Assembly: GCA_964462945.1 (NCBI GenBank) | Contig: CAYWZW010000007.1 | Coordinates: 1 to 64,000, forward strand | Direction: 5' to 3' | Source of the DNA: GCA-020343675 sp964462945 | GTDB lineage: Bacteria; Planctomycetota; Phycisphaerae; Sedimentisphaerales; Anaerobacaceae | Length of the DNA stretch: 64,000 bases | Shown here: positions 16,858 through 24,738 of the stretch, piece after piece | How the letters are laid out: the number at the start of each line of letters is the position of its first letter | Numbering within the stretch: position 1 is the first letter of the stretch | Notes under the pieces: generated by a model | What the model saw: the letters and a program-made list of their open reading frames with translations, nothing else | The model's database searches: none | Told to the model about the DNA's origin: nothing | Position numbers and translations under genes: made by a program

Positions 16858-17615
16858 TTGGTTTTGCCTGTCTGATTTGAGCTTTGGGACGGAGCACCTT
16901 CTACCGCGTACCCGTTACCGTTTGACAATGTACCTGGCTTATCAAAGCACGGTCGGGCAATTGTCTTGCCGGCGCTCGTGTTTATGGCCCTTGCAAAATT
17001 CTCGTAATCCTGCAGGAAGCGTACATAATGCTCTCTGTTTTTCTCGTAGTTCTCTTTCTCATACTTGGTCAGTTTGTTCTGATCCATGTTTCGCACTTGC
17101 CGAAACGGCTCAAGGACTAACTGGTTATTATAGATGCGCAAGATCGATTCAAACCATTCTATCAGTAGCTCAAAGTCCCCTTTCCTGGACTTCTTCATCC
17201 ATGCCTTGAAGAGAGTGAGAAAGTTAGCTAAATCACACATCAGAGAGCGTGAACGAATGAATTCGGGAGGCATGCTTTTCATATTGGCAAAAGCATACGG
17301 TAAGGTATCGCATCGATTATCCTGTGAAAGCTCGATCAACCTATCAACAAACATACTAAATTGGGCAAAATAATTCTTGACGAGCAAATGATGTTTTATT
17401 GCTATTCTCATCTTTCGCCAGACGCTTACGGCGTGGGATCCAAAGACTACATATATGCTTGCAACTGCTATCACTACCAGCAGAAATACCATCGTATACT
17501 GAAGTGCCGGACGAAGATCGGCAAATGCTGTTATTATGGCTGCCGCAAGACCAGCAAGAGGCCCAATAATTGATAACCTGGATCCTCGGTTCTTGTCCTC
17601 TAGTTTTTCATCCAT
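16854..17615 (-). CDS. Two-TM membrane protein of unknown family, coupled to the pentapeptide-channel gene
   Basis: I do not recognise the family. The 253-residue product has two close TM helices near the N-terminus (about 16-33, LSIIGPLAGLAAAIITAF, and about 37-57, YTMVFLLVVIAVASIYVVF), leaving a mostly helical C-terminal part of about 190 residues probably in the cytoplasm. That part contains an Asn/Glu-rich helix run (KYEKENYEKNREHYVRFLQ). A strong ribosome site (GGAAGGAAAAGG) precedes the ATG. Its stop overlaps the downstream channel gene by four bases. Possible role: regulatory or sensing partner of the channel. No enzymatic motif is visible. Confidence 0.55.
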   Translation of the reverse strand: MDEKLEDKNRGSRLSIIGPLAGLAAAIITAFADLRPALQYTMVFLLVVIAVASIYVVFGSHAVSVWRKMRIAIKHHLLVKNYFAQFSMFVDRLIELSQDNRCDTLPYAFANMKSMPPEFIRSRSLMCDLANFLTLFKAWMKKSRKGDFELLIEWFESILRIYNNQLVLEPFRQVRNMDQNKLTKYEKENYEKNREHYVRFLQDYENFARAINTSAGKTIARPCFDKPGTLSNGNGYAVEGAPSQSSNQTGKTK

Positions 17616-17756
17616 AACCTTTTCCTTCCTCTCTTGGTTTCCACTTCTTGTACGCGTGCTGTGTGGCTTTATCTTCTTTTCATCTGCGAGGTTTACCGCT
17701 CGCCAGCCGGAGAGGACGCTGCTAACTGTGTCACGACACGCCCAAGATAAAACACG

Positions 17757-18704
17757 CTATCGATCAATGCTATCCCTCATTTCTTTTTCAGACGCCAGGA
17801 TAGATGGCCCAAAACTATCTTTCAGTGATTTCCAAAAATTGTCTAAATCTATATTCTCGGGTACCTGGTTAGTAGCGGCTCGCTCATGTAATCCGAATAA
17901 AGGCTTACGAGCCGTGTCAAGAATCTCCTGTGGCCCACTTATGATACCTTTGCCCCGAAGATCTGTCGCAACCTCGATCAGAGTTTGTCTGTCCGCTGCA
18001 TAGATTTGACGCTCAGCCCAAGCTGCCAAACAGAAATTGATGTCACGAATAGAAAGGCTCCCACATTCATTAACCGTTTCCGCTTTTCCTCCGAAAAGAA
18101 TTCGCCTCTTTGACAAGGGAAGCATTAGCGCTCCTGCCGCTTTCCCGAATCCGAGCACCCTGCAAACGGGATTGTCTGTGAGAACCAGGTTGGTGTTAAT
18201 GTCATCACGGAAAATCCTACATTTCCATTTCCATAGAGGACGCGAGAGAAAATCCTGATACACTTCGAAAAGCATCGAGCGAATGATGTTGTTAGCGAGC
18301 TTTGGATCTGTATCGTATGCAGTCGCCAGTAATGGATTCTCATTTTTGAATAGAACCTTATTCATCTCCTCCAAGAGTTTAGTACGGCACAAATGAGAAG
18401 CCACCCAGTCCACGAATGCAGTCCCAACCTCACCGGGCCAAACCTTATTCTGCCAAGGTTTGTCTGCAATCTCAGCATAGTGTTTTCCAAACTTATCCTC
18501 AATAGGTTTAAGAACTTCTTCGTCAAAACTCCTGATTCTGTCATCGTAATAGTAATCACGAAACAGTATGCCGCGTGGCGACCTCCTTTTTGTACCGAGC
18601 GACAGTGTAGGCTTATTAAGTTCAAACAACCTCCCTTGGCCGTCGGCGAAACGCCGAATCATTTGTTGTGGGACAACATGTTGTCTACGACCGCTTCTTG
18701 CCAT
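17757..18704 (-). CDS. DUF4238 family protein
   Basis: A 315-residue soluble protein beginning MARSGRRQHVVPQQMIRRFA; the QHxVPQxxxRxF block is the hallmark of DUF4238 proteins, which are widespread, patchily distributed and of unknown function. Further typical blocks are FRDYYYDD, WPGEVGTAFVDWVASHLCRT and a late VLTDNPVC segment where many members have a conserved 'sDxPv' motif. AAGGA precedes the ATG. Codon use is more AT-rich than dnaN or gyrB next door, consistent with horizontal transfer. It lies 140 bases upstream of the two-TM/channel pair in the same direction and may be part of the same accessory islet. Confidence 0.72.
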   Translation of the reverse strand: MARSGRRQHVVPQQMIRRFADGQGRLFELNKPTLSLGTKRRSPRGILFRDYYYDDRIRSFDEEVLKPIEDKFGKHYAEIADKPWQNKVWPGEVGTAFVDWVASHLCRTKLLEEMNKVLFKNENPLLATAYDTDPKLANNIIRSMLFEVYQDFLSRPLWKWKCRIFRDDINTNLVLTDNPVCRVLGFGKAAGALMLPLSKRRILFGGKAETVNECGSLSIRDINFCLAAWAERQIYAADRQTLIEVATDLRGKGIISGPQEILDTARKPLFGLHERAATNQVPENIDLDNFWKSLKDSFGPSILASEKEMRDSIDR

Positions 18705-18794
18705 ACAATTCCTTGGCTTGTGAGTTTGACTCGGTCATTTGTTTTCTTTTTGATACGCGATCATTGCGACGCTTTACAGAATACGCGAAAGGTC

Positions 18795-18885
18795 GTCATT
18801 CCGAGCGGAGCCGAAGGCGGAGTCGAGGAATCTGTTTTGAATAGATTTCTCCACTTCGTCCCCTGGGGACTTCGGTCGAAATGAC
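18795..18885. repeat. Dispersed inverted repeat (GTCATTCCGAGCGGAG...CGAAATGAC)
   Basis: The left end GTCATTCCGAGCGGAG and the right end CTTCGGTCGAAATGAC are imperfect inverted repeats, with GAGGAATCT and AGATTTCTCC also facing each other inside. This is a widespread style of non-autonomous palindromic element in environmental bacterial genomes. It lies in the 580-base gap upstream of dnaN. Confidence 0.6.
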
Positions 18886-19040
18886 GTACAGTCTTTTTCA
18901 TCGTTCGCATCAAACGTCCTCAATGGGGTCATTATAGTGTATCTGCCGGTGGCATAAAGCGTTAAATCCGCAGCACTCGCTGCTCGGAGTAACTAGGACC
19001 GACGCACCCGCCGGCGAAATTGGCCAGAGCCTCCTTGATA

Positions 19041-19084
19041 CTCGATACTCGACGAGAATCCAGCATCCAGAATCGAGCATCGAG
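19041..19084. repeat. Small inverted repeat upstream of dnaN
   Basis: CTCGATACTCGA (19041-19052) and TCGAGCATCGAG (19073-19084) are inverted with one mismatch. No coding potential. It belongs to the same repeat-rich gap that separates the accessory islet from dnaN. Confidence 0.4.
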
Positions 19085-19185
19085 CTTATGGCATCTGAAA
19101 ACGGGGTCCCTCAGCTGAGTTCGGGACGCCTGCGCGCCTCGCGCCCGCGTCGCGGGTGCTCGGCGTTTTTTTGTGAAAAATAGGG

Positions 19186-19214
19186 TTGTCAGGGTGCCCG
19201 TTCTGGTGTAAACT
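19186..19214 (+). promoter_or_regulatory. Sigma-70-type promoter for dnaN
   Basis: TTGTCA (19186-19191) and TAAACT (19209-19214) are separated by exactly 17 bases. The predicted start of transcription is near 19221, leaving a leader of about 65 bases before the dnaN ATG. I looked for DnaA boxes around it and saw none that match the TTATCCACA consensus. Confidence 0.6.
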
Positions 19215-19286
19215 ACAGTGCTAATTTTTTGGCGTGGAAGTCGGATACTTTGACCCTTTTTTGGCTAACTTACACAGAGGTTTATT

Positions 19287-20390
19287 ATGAAGGCAAGTTT
19301 TAACAGAGCGGCGCTGGCCGAGGCCCTGAACCTGTTGACGAGCGTAGTGCCGAGCCGGACCCCCAAGCCCATCCTGCGGTGCGTGCAGATCAAGGCCGAT
19401 AAGAACGAGGTCCGGATTTGTGCGACGGACCTGGAGGTTGGCATCAACTACCTGGTCTCCGAGGTGCAGGTTGACAAAGAAGGCGAGGTGATTGTCCCTG
19501 CGGACCATCTGGCGGCGGTCGTCCGTGAGAGCGTCGATGAGGTGCTGGTCCTGGAGGCCGCCGAGGGGGCCTGCGAGGTCAAAGGAGCAGACAGCCACTT
19601 CAAGATTTACGGTCACGAGCCGGGTCAGTTTCCCATCGTCCCGGATTTCGACGGGACCGCCGAGATAAAGATTGCGCTGTCCACTCTTCAGGCGGGCATC
19701 GAGCAGTGTCTTTTCGCCACGGCCAAGGAAAGCAGCCGGTACGCCATTAACGGCGTGCTGTGGGAGATTAAGGACAAGAAGTTAACGCTGGTCGCTACGG
19801 ACGGCAGGAGACTGGCGCGCAGCAAAGTCAGCCTGACTTCGGCGCCGAAAGGCGAGTCGCCGGCAAACCTGATCGTGCCGGCCAAGGCGATGGGCCTGCT
19901 GGACAAGATCGGCGCCGGCGAAAAAGATACCGTTGCGATCAAGCTGGTCGATAATCAGATCCTGATGAGCTGCGCGAACGTCGTCATCAGCTCGAATCTG
20001 GTCGAGGGCAACTTCCCGAAATACGAAGACATTATCCCGACCGATTACGACAAGAAGCTGACGCTGCCGACCGAGGCGGCGCTCAGTGCGGTTCGCCGGG
20101 CGTCGCTGCTGACCAGCGAGGAATCCAGAGGGATTAAGCTCTCGGTGGAGAAGGAACGAATCGTGTTTTCCGGCAGGGCGCCGGAGACCGGCGATGCACA
20201 GGTCGATATGCCCGTCAGTTACAAGGGTGAGCCGATTGAAATCGGCTTCAACCCGCAATTTCTTGTGGACGCCCTGCGGGTGATCAAGACGCCGGAGTTT
20301 GAACTGGAATTAGGCCAGCCGGACCGGCCAGGCCTAATCAAGAGCGGGACGAATTTTCTTTACGTCCTGATGCCAATCAACTTGGGATAG
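19287..20390 (+). CDS. dnaN: DNA polymerase III sliding clamp (beta subunit)
   Basis: The processivity clamp that tethers the replicative polymerase to DNA; it acts as a ring-shaped dimer in the cytoplasm. The 367-residue length and the blocks MKASFNRAALAEALNLL, VPSRTPKPILRCV, RYAINGVLWEI, VATDGRRLA and the final TNFLYVLMPINLG are characteristic, with three clamp domains of about 120 residues each. AGAGG precedes the ATG. It is the first gene of a dnaN-dciA-gyrB run, all on the plus strand, behind a good promoter. There is no dnaA upstream and no recF between dnaN and gyrB, unlike the classical order. Confidence 0.97.
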   Translation: MKASFNRAALAEALNLLTSVVPSRTPKPILRCVQIKADKNEVRICATDLEVGINYLVSEVQVDKEGEVIVPADHLAAVVRESVDEVLVLEAAEGACEVKGADSHFKIYGHEPGQFPIVPDFDGTAEIKIALSTLQAGIEQCLFATAKESSRYAINGVLWEIKDKKLTLVATDGRRLARSKVSLTSAPKGESPANLIVPAKAMGLLDKIGAGEKDTVAIKLVDNQILMSCANVVISSNLVEGNFPKYEDIIPTDYDKKLTLPTEAALSAVRRASLLTSEESRGIKLSVEKERIVFSGRAPETGDAQVDMPVSYKGEPIEIGFNPQFLVDALRVIKTPEFELELGQPDRPGLIKSGTNFLYVLMPINLG

Positions 20391-20437
20391 CAGGTATCGG
20401 CCGCTCCGCCGACGGACGAATCAACGCCGGGAATACT

Positions 20438-20782
20438 ATGGATGAGGACACACGATTACGCAATGCCGTCCAGCGGCGAAAAACGCGGAAATCGTCCGGC
20501 GCCGTCAGGCTGGACCAGGCTGTTCGAGAGCTTATAGACGAGCAGATTTCGCCGCGGCAGGCCAGATTCAGCCAGGTCGCCGAAGCCTGGAGCCAATTGC
20601 TGCCGGCTCAATTGTGCCGGCACTGCGAAATTATCAATGTTGCCGGCGGCCAATTGGATGTGCAGGTGGATTCGCCATCTTATTTGTACGAGCTGCAGTT
20701 GTGCAGCTCGGAGCTTCTCAGAGAGCTGCAGCGGCAATGTCCGAAGGTCCGGCTGACGAAAATCAGATTTCTTGTCGCCTGA
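20438..20782 (+). CDS. DUF721 (DciA-like) protein
   Basis: A 114-residue protein with the DUF721 architecture: RLDQAVRELIDEQISP, then FSQVAEAWSQLLPAQLCRHC and the strand-rich end GGQLDVQVDSPSYLYELQL. DciA proteins with this domain interact with the replicative helicase in bacteria that lack DnaC. Its position between dnaN and gyrB, where DciA-like genes are often found next to recF or gyrB in many phyla, supports a role in replication initiation. The spacer to gyrB holds a small hairpin repeat. The helicase-loader function is inferred from the family. Confidence 0.8.
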   Translation: MDEDTRLRNAVQRRKTRKSSGAVRLDQAVRELIDEQISPRQARFSQVAEAWSQLLPAQLCRHCEIINVAGGQLDVQVDSPSYLYELQLCSSELLRELQRQCPKVRLTKIRFLVA

Positions 20783-20796
20783 TGAGCGGCAGGCAA

Positions 20797-20818
20797 GCCC
20801 GCCAGACGGACGGCGGGC
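20797..20818. repeat. Hairpin repeat between the DciA-like gene and gyrB
   Basis: GCCCGCC (20797-20803) and GGCGGGC (20812-20818) form a perfect 7-bp stem with an 8-base loop, about 90 bases before gyrB. No T-tract follows, so it is not an obvious terminator. It matches the style of the other palindromic elements. Confidence 0.45.
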
Positions 20819-20908
20819 GAGCGGCAGTCTCCGGAGTGGGGATCCCGAAAAATTCGACAGTTTATCGGTTCACAAGGACGATATACGAGATAGAGGTAGA
20901 AAGTTGAT

Positions 20909-23410
20909 ATGACGGAACAGAAATATGATGCCAGCAACATAAAGATTCTTGGGGGGGTGGAGGCGGTGCGCAAACGGCCGGATATGTATATCGGCGACCG
21001 CAGCAGCGGAGGCATGCATCATTTAGTCTATGAGGTGCTGGATAACTCCATCGACGAGGCGCTGGCGGGGGCCTGCGACACGATAAGCGTGTGCATTCAT
21101 CCTGACGGCAGTTGCATGGTTGAGGACAACGGCCGGGGCATACCGGTTGAAAAGCACAAGGAGGCGAAAGTGAGTGCTTTGGAGGTTGTGCTCACGAAGC
21201 TTCACGCCGGCGGCAAGTTCGACAACGACAGTTACAAAGTGGCCGGCGGGCTGCACGGCGTGGGCGTTAGCGTGGTGAACGCCCTGAGCGAGTGGCTCGA
21301 AGCCGACGTGTATCGGGATGGAAAACACTATCATTTCGAGTGCGCCCGAGGCGTTGCCAAGGGCAGCGTGAAAGAGGTCGGCGAAGCGGACAAACGCGGC
21401 ACGAAAATAACCTTCAAGCCCGATGAGGAGATATTCGGCGATACGGAATTCGCGTATGACACGCTGCTCAAGCGAATCCGAGAGCTGGCGTACCTCAACG
21501 CCGGGCTGCGGATCTCCTTCAGGGATGATAGAAACAAAAAGAAAGAAGTCTTCAGATTTGACGAGGGGATCAAGGCTTTCATCAAACATCTTAACGAGGG
21601 CAAAGAAACACTTCATAATGATGTCATCTATTTGGCCAAGGAAGACCCCGAGTCGCGGATGAGCTGCGAAGTGGCGATGCAGTATAACGACGGGTACACC
21701 GAAAACGTGCTGGTTTTTGCCAATAATATCCGCAATATTGACGGTGGCACGCACCTTTCAGGCTTCAGGACCGCACTGACGCGGACGATGAATTATTACG
21801 CCAAGACCAATAACCTTCTCAAAGACGGCCAGGCGACAACCGGCGATGATCTGCGGGAGGGTTTGACGGCCGTCGTGACGGTAAAACTTGCCAACCCGCA
21901 TTTCGAGGCTCAAACCAAGGTGCGGCTGACGAATCCGGAGGTGGGCAGTTTCGTAGAGACGACCGTCAACGAGCAGTTGGGCCATTATCTGGAAGAGCAC
22001 CCGCCGGAGGCAAAGCGGATTCTAAACAAGGCCATCCAGGCAGCGGCAGCCAGAGAGGCGGCCAGGAAGGCCCGAGAGCTAACCCGACGCAAGGGGGCCT
22101 TGAGCACCGCCAACCTTCCCGGCAAGCTGTGGGACTGTGCGAGCAGGGAAAAGGCAACCACGGAGGTGTTCATTGTCGAAGGCGATTCGGCCGGCGGCTC
22201 GGCCAAGGCCGGACGAGACAGGAATATCCAGGCCATCCTGCCGTTGAAGGGGAAAATCCTCAACGTGGAGAAAGCCCGGCTGGAGAAGATGCTGGCACAC
22301 GATGAGATTCGGACCATTATCAGCGCCCTGGGCACCGGCATCGGCACCGACGAGTTCGATGTGGCCAAGTGCAGATACGGAAAAGTCATATTGATGACGG
22401 ATGCCGACGTGGACGGCGCGCACATTCGAACGCTGCTGCTGACGTTTTTCTTCAGGCAGATGCAGGAATTGTTCTACCACGACATGATTTATATCGCTCA
22501 GCCTCCCTTGTATGAGGTTAAGGTCAAGGGCAAGAAGCAGTCCGAGTACGTCCTCAGCGAGAATCAGATGCGTAAGCAAATGATTGCCCGCGGGTTGGAG
22601 GGGATGGAACTTTTGATCAGAAACGGCAAGGGCGAGAAAGCTGGGAAGGGTGCGTCAAAAACCAAAGGCGGCAAGCCCAAGCCCCAGGATCAGAGCGTTG
22701 AGTCTCGCGTTTGCGGGGAGGAAATGGCCGAGCTGGCAAAGACTTTGGCCGAGTCCGAGCGCATCATAGCCGTCTTGAGCAGGCGGGGCATTCGTTTTGC
22801 GGATTTTGTCGAATCTTACTTTGACCCGGCCAAAGGGGGGCTGCCGCCGTTTCGCATCTGCTTCGAAGGCCAGGAAGAGATTTATTACAAGAGAGAGGTG
22901 TACGAAAAGCGGCTTGATGAGCTTAAAGAACGGACCAAGGTTTTGCCGAACGGGCAGCAGGAAGAAGCGATTGTTGCCGAGGAGCTTCATGAGGTTGACC
23001 GGATCAATCAGATGAACAAACAGCTTCAGGAGCGGTTCGGCCTCGACTTGAAGGATTTTCTCCTGAAGCCGGACAAGGCCGTTTCGGGCGAAGCCCTGCA
23101 AACCAAGTTCCAGCTCATAAGCGGCGAAGAGAAATACGAGATTGCCTCATTAGGCGACGTCTGTGCCGGGATCAGGCAGATAGGCGGCAAAGGGATCGAG
23201 ATCAAGCGTTTCAAGGGGCTGGGAGAGATGAACGCCGATCAGTTGTGGGAGACGACCATGAACCCCGCGACGCGCACCCTGCTGCACGTTAAGCTCGACG
23301 ATGCCGGCGAGGCCGACCGGCTCTTCAGCATCCTGATGGGCAACGACGTGGAGGAACGCCGGAACTTCATCCGCGACCACGCCCTCGAAGTCCAAAACCT
23401 CGACATTTGA
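20909..23410 (+). CDS. gyrB: DNA gyrase subunit B
   Basis: ATPase subunit of DNA gyrase, which introduces negative supercoils. GHKL ATPase domain at residues about 10-220 with VLDNSIDEALAG, VEDNGRGIPVE and KVAGGLHGVGVSVVNALS; transducer about 225-395; TOPRIM about 420-540 with EGDSAGGSAK and MTDADVDGAHIRTLLLTFF. At 833 residues it is longer than Gram-positive GyrB (about 640) because about 170 residues are inserted between the TOPRIM core and the C-terminal block (IGGKGIEIKRFKGLGEMN, ETTMNPATR), as in enterobacterial GyrB. The insert begins with a Lys/Gly-rich low-complexity stretch (GKGEKAGKGASKTKGGKPK). gyrA is not in the window. A bidirectional hairpin follows the stop. Confidence 0.97.
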   Translation: MTEQKYDASNIKILGGVEAVRKRPDMYIGDRSSGGMHHLVYEVLDNSIDEALAGACDTISVCIHPDGSCMVEDNGRGIPVEKHKEAKVSALEVVLTKLHAGGKFDNDSYKVAGGLHGVGVSVVNALSEWLEADVYRDGKHYHFECARGVAKGSVKEVGEADKRGTKITFKPDEEIFGDTEFAYDTLLKRIRELAYLNAGLRISFRDDRNKKKEVFRFDEGIKAFIKHLNEGKETLHNDVIYLAKEDPESRMSCEVAMQYNDGYTENVLVFANNIRNIDGGTHLSGFRTALTRTMNYYAKTNNLLKDGQATTGDDLREGLTAVVTVKLANPHFEAQTKVRLTNPEVGSFVETTVNEQLGHYLEEHPPEAKRILNKAIQAAAAREAARKARELTRRKGALSTANLPGKLWDCASREKATTEVFIVEGDSAGGSAKAGRDRNIQAILPLKGKILNVEKARLEKMLAHDEIRTIISALGTGIGTDEFDVAKCRYGKVILMTDADVDGAHIRTLLLTFFFRQMQELFYHDMIYIAQPPLYEVKVKGKKQSEYVLSENQMRKQMIARGLEGMELLIRNGKGEKAGKGASKTKGGKPKPQDQSVESRVCGEEMAELAKTLAESERIIAVLSRRGIRFADFVESYFDPAKGGLPPFRICFEGQEEIYYKREVYEKRLDELKERTKVLPNGQQEEAIVAEELHEVDRINQMNKQLQERFGLDLKDFLLKPDKAVSGEALQTKFQLISGEEKYEIASLGDVCAGIRQIGGKGIEIKRFKGLGEMNADQLWETTMNPATRTLLHVKLDDAGEADRLFSILMGNDVEERRNFIRDHALEVQNLDI

Positions 23411-23455
23411 TTTCACGCCGTGTGTCGCAGATTGTTCTGACGGCGATTCCAAAAC

Positions 23456-23492
23456 AAAAAAGGCCGGGCTGATTCAGCTCGGCCTGATTTTT
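23456..23492. terminator. Bidirectional intrinsic terminator after gyrB
   Basis: AGGCCGGGCTGA (23461-23472) pairs with TCAGCTCGGCCT (23474-23485), one G-T wobble in an otherwise complete 12-bp stem. A-rich sequence lies on the left and GATTTTTTT on the right, so it should stop transcripts from gyrB and, on the other strand, from the leftward operon ending at 23542. Confidence 0.85.
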
Positions 23493-23541
23493 TCCGACGT
23501 CCACGGATTGGGCTGCTTCCAGCCGGTTTCACTATGCGAGT

Positions 23542-24672
23542 TTAGAAGTTGAGGCTGAACGGATCTCCTCGGCCGGCCTCTGCGCCCAGACACGGGCAGC
23601 TAAACAATTGTATTCGCTGACGAAACTGCTCGTAATCGAGAGCGTTCTTCGCGAACGAGTCGATGTCCGACTTTTTCGCACGAATGACAATCACTGTTTG
23701 TGATGAGCCGCTCGACGCAGGCTGCTGCTGAACGATTCTCGTGCGTCCATCGACCACAACCGCGCTGCTGGTTGTTATCATCGCGGTCTCGCCGGCAGAC
23801 CCGCCACTTCCGGCGACCGCGAGAATGACCAACTCATCCTGTTTCAGGCTTCGAATGTTTGCCGCGTGTTTGAGCGCCGTGACAAGCGTCGTTTTGAGGT
23901 TCTCGACCTTCTCGGCGTCGTATTTCACCTGCGGCTCCTTCGTTTTGTGTGGACCGGCTTCTTGTGGCTCGTACATTTCCCTTCGCATCTGCTGCCAAAC
24001 CGGGTCTGTATCTTCTTTCTTGGTTTCTTCCTCCTGCTTTTCCTCGGTTTGCGGCGGCGGGGAAAGCGGAAAGTCCACTTTCGTCAAGAACAAGGCTCCG
24101 TAACCTTGCAGGTACATACTTTGTATCGCCCCCCCGCCTCCCCCTAAGAGCGTAGCGAAGGGGTTGTGGCTGTAACCGAAAAGGGTGCCGTATGTCGCCG
24201 GAAGGCGGGCCTGCTCGAGGTTTTTCTCGAAAATGCGCGACATGACGCTCATGTCCTCAGTCATAGCAGCAAGCTCTTCTATTTTGAGCTCCGCCGTCGG
24301 TATCACAAGAACCGAGCCGACACCGCCGGAACCCAGGAGCCACGGACCCTTGAACGAGATAGCACGTGTAGGCACTACGGGAGCCACCGGTACGTTTGGC
24401 ACATCCGGGGCAGCCAGCGCCGCCACCAGAGTCTTCGTTTTTTCAACCTCTATCTGCCTCTGGGCGGTTTCCACCTGCTGTTGTGCTGCTTGTATCTGCT
24501 TTTGAGCGGCCTCAGCTTGCTTTTCTGCGATCTTCGCCGCGACCTCTGCATCTTTCCTGGTTGCCCATGCGTCCTGGGTTTCCTTGTCTGGGACATTTTG
24601 GGCCACGACTAAACCCGCCGGAATTAAATTCACGGCAACAAGTACAATAATTGTCCGACTTAAAGTATTCAT
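23542..24672 (-). CDS. Secreted coiled-coil protein of unknown function, 5' end duplicated from the neighbouring gene
   Basis: Not recognised as a named family. Residues 1-25 are a signal peptide (ending LVVAQ). Residues about 27-85 form an Ala/Gln/Glu-rich coiled coil (AEAAQKQIQAAQQQVETAQR). The rest, about 100-376, looks globular: PWLLGSGGVGSVLVIPTAEL, a Gly-rich loop, an acidic linker with KQEEETKKEDTDP, and a VILAVAGSGGSAGETAMITTSS segment. The first ~70 codons and even the ribosome site are a close copy of the 5' end of the gene just upstream (see findings), while the rest is unrelated. It is the last gene of the leftward ECF module 2 run and ends before the shared terminator. Probably periplasmic or envelope-associated. 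Confidence 0.6.
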   Translation of the reverse strand: MNTLSRTIIVLVAVNLIPAGLVVAQNVPDKETQDAWATRKDAEVAAKIAEKQAEAAQKQIQAAQQQVETAQRQIEVEKTKTLVAALAAPDVPNVPVAPVVPTRAISFKGPWLLGSGGVGSVLVIPTAELKIEELAAMTEDMSVMSRIFEKNLEQARLPATYGTLFGYSHNPFATLLGGGGGAIQSMYLQGYGALFLTKVDFPLSPPPQTEEKQEEETKKEDTDPVWQQMRREMYEPQEAGPHKTKEPQVKYDAEKVENLKTTLVTALKHAANIRSLKQDELVILAVAGSGGSAGETAMITTSSAVVVDGRTRIVQQQPASSGSSQTVIVIRAKKSDIDSFAKNALDYEQFRQRIQLFSCPCLGAEAGRGDPFSLNF

Positions 24673-24738
24673 TTCTTGATCCTTTCATTGGAATTTGGGT
24701 CGCTTATCTTGTCAGTTTTTGCTCTAGTATAACAAGCC

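Noticed and set aside
18393..18884. A 163-codon plus-strand frame
   Set aside because: Mostly antisense to the DUF4238 gene and ends within a dispersed repeat.
19141..19180. GC-rich stem followed by a T-run before dnaN, possible terminator
   Set aside because: The stem is imperfect and no plus-strand gene lies upstream that would need it; I did not list it.
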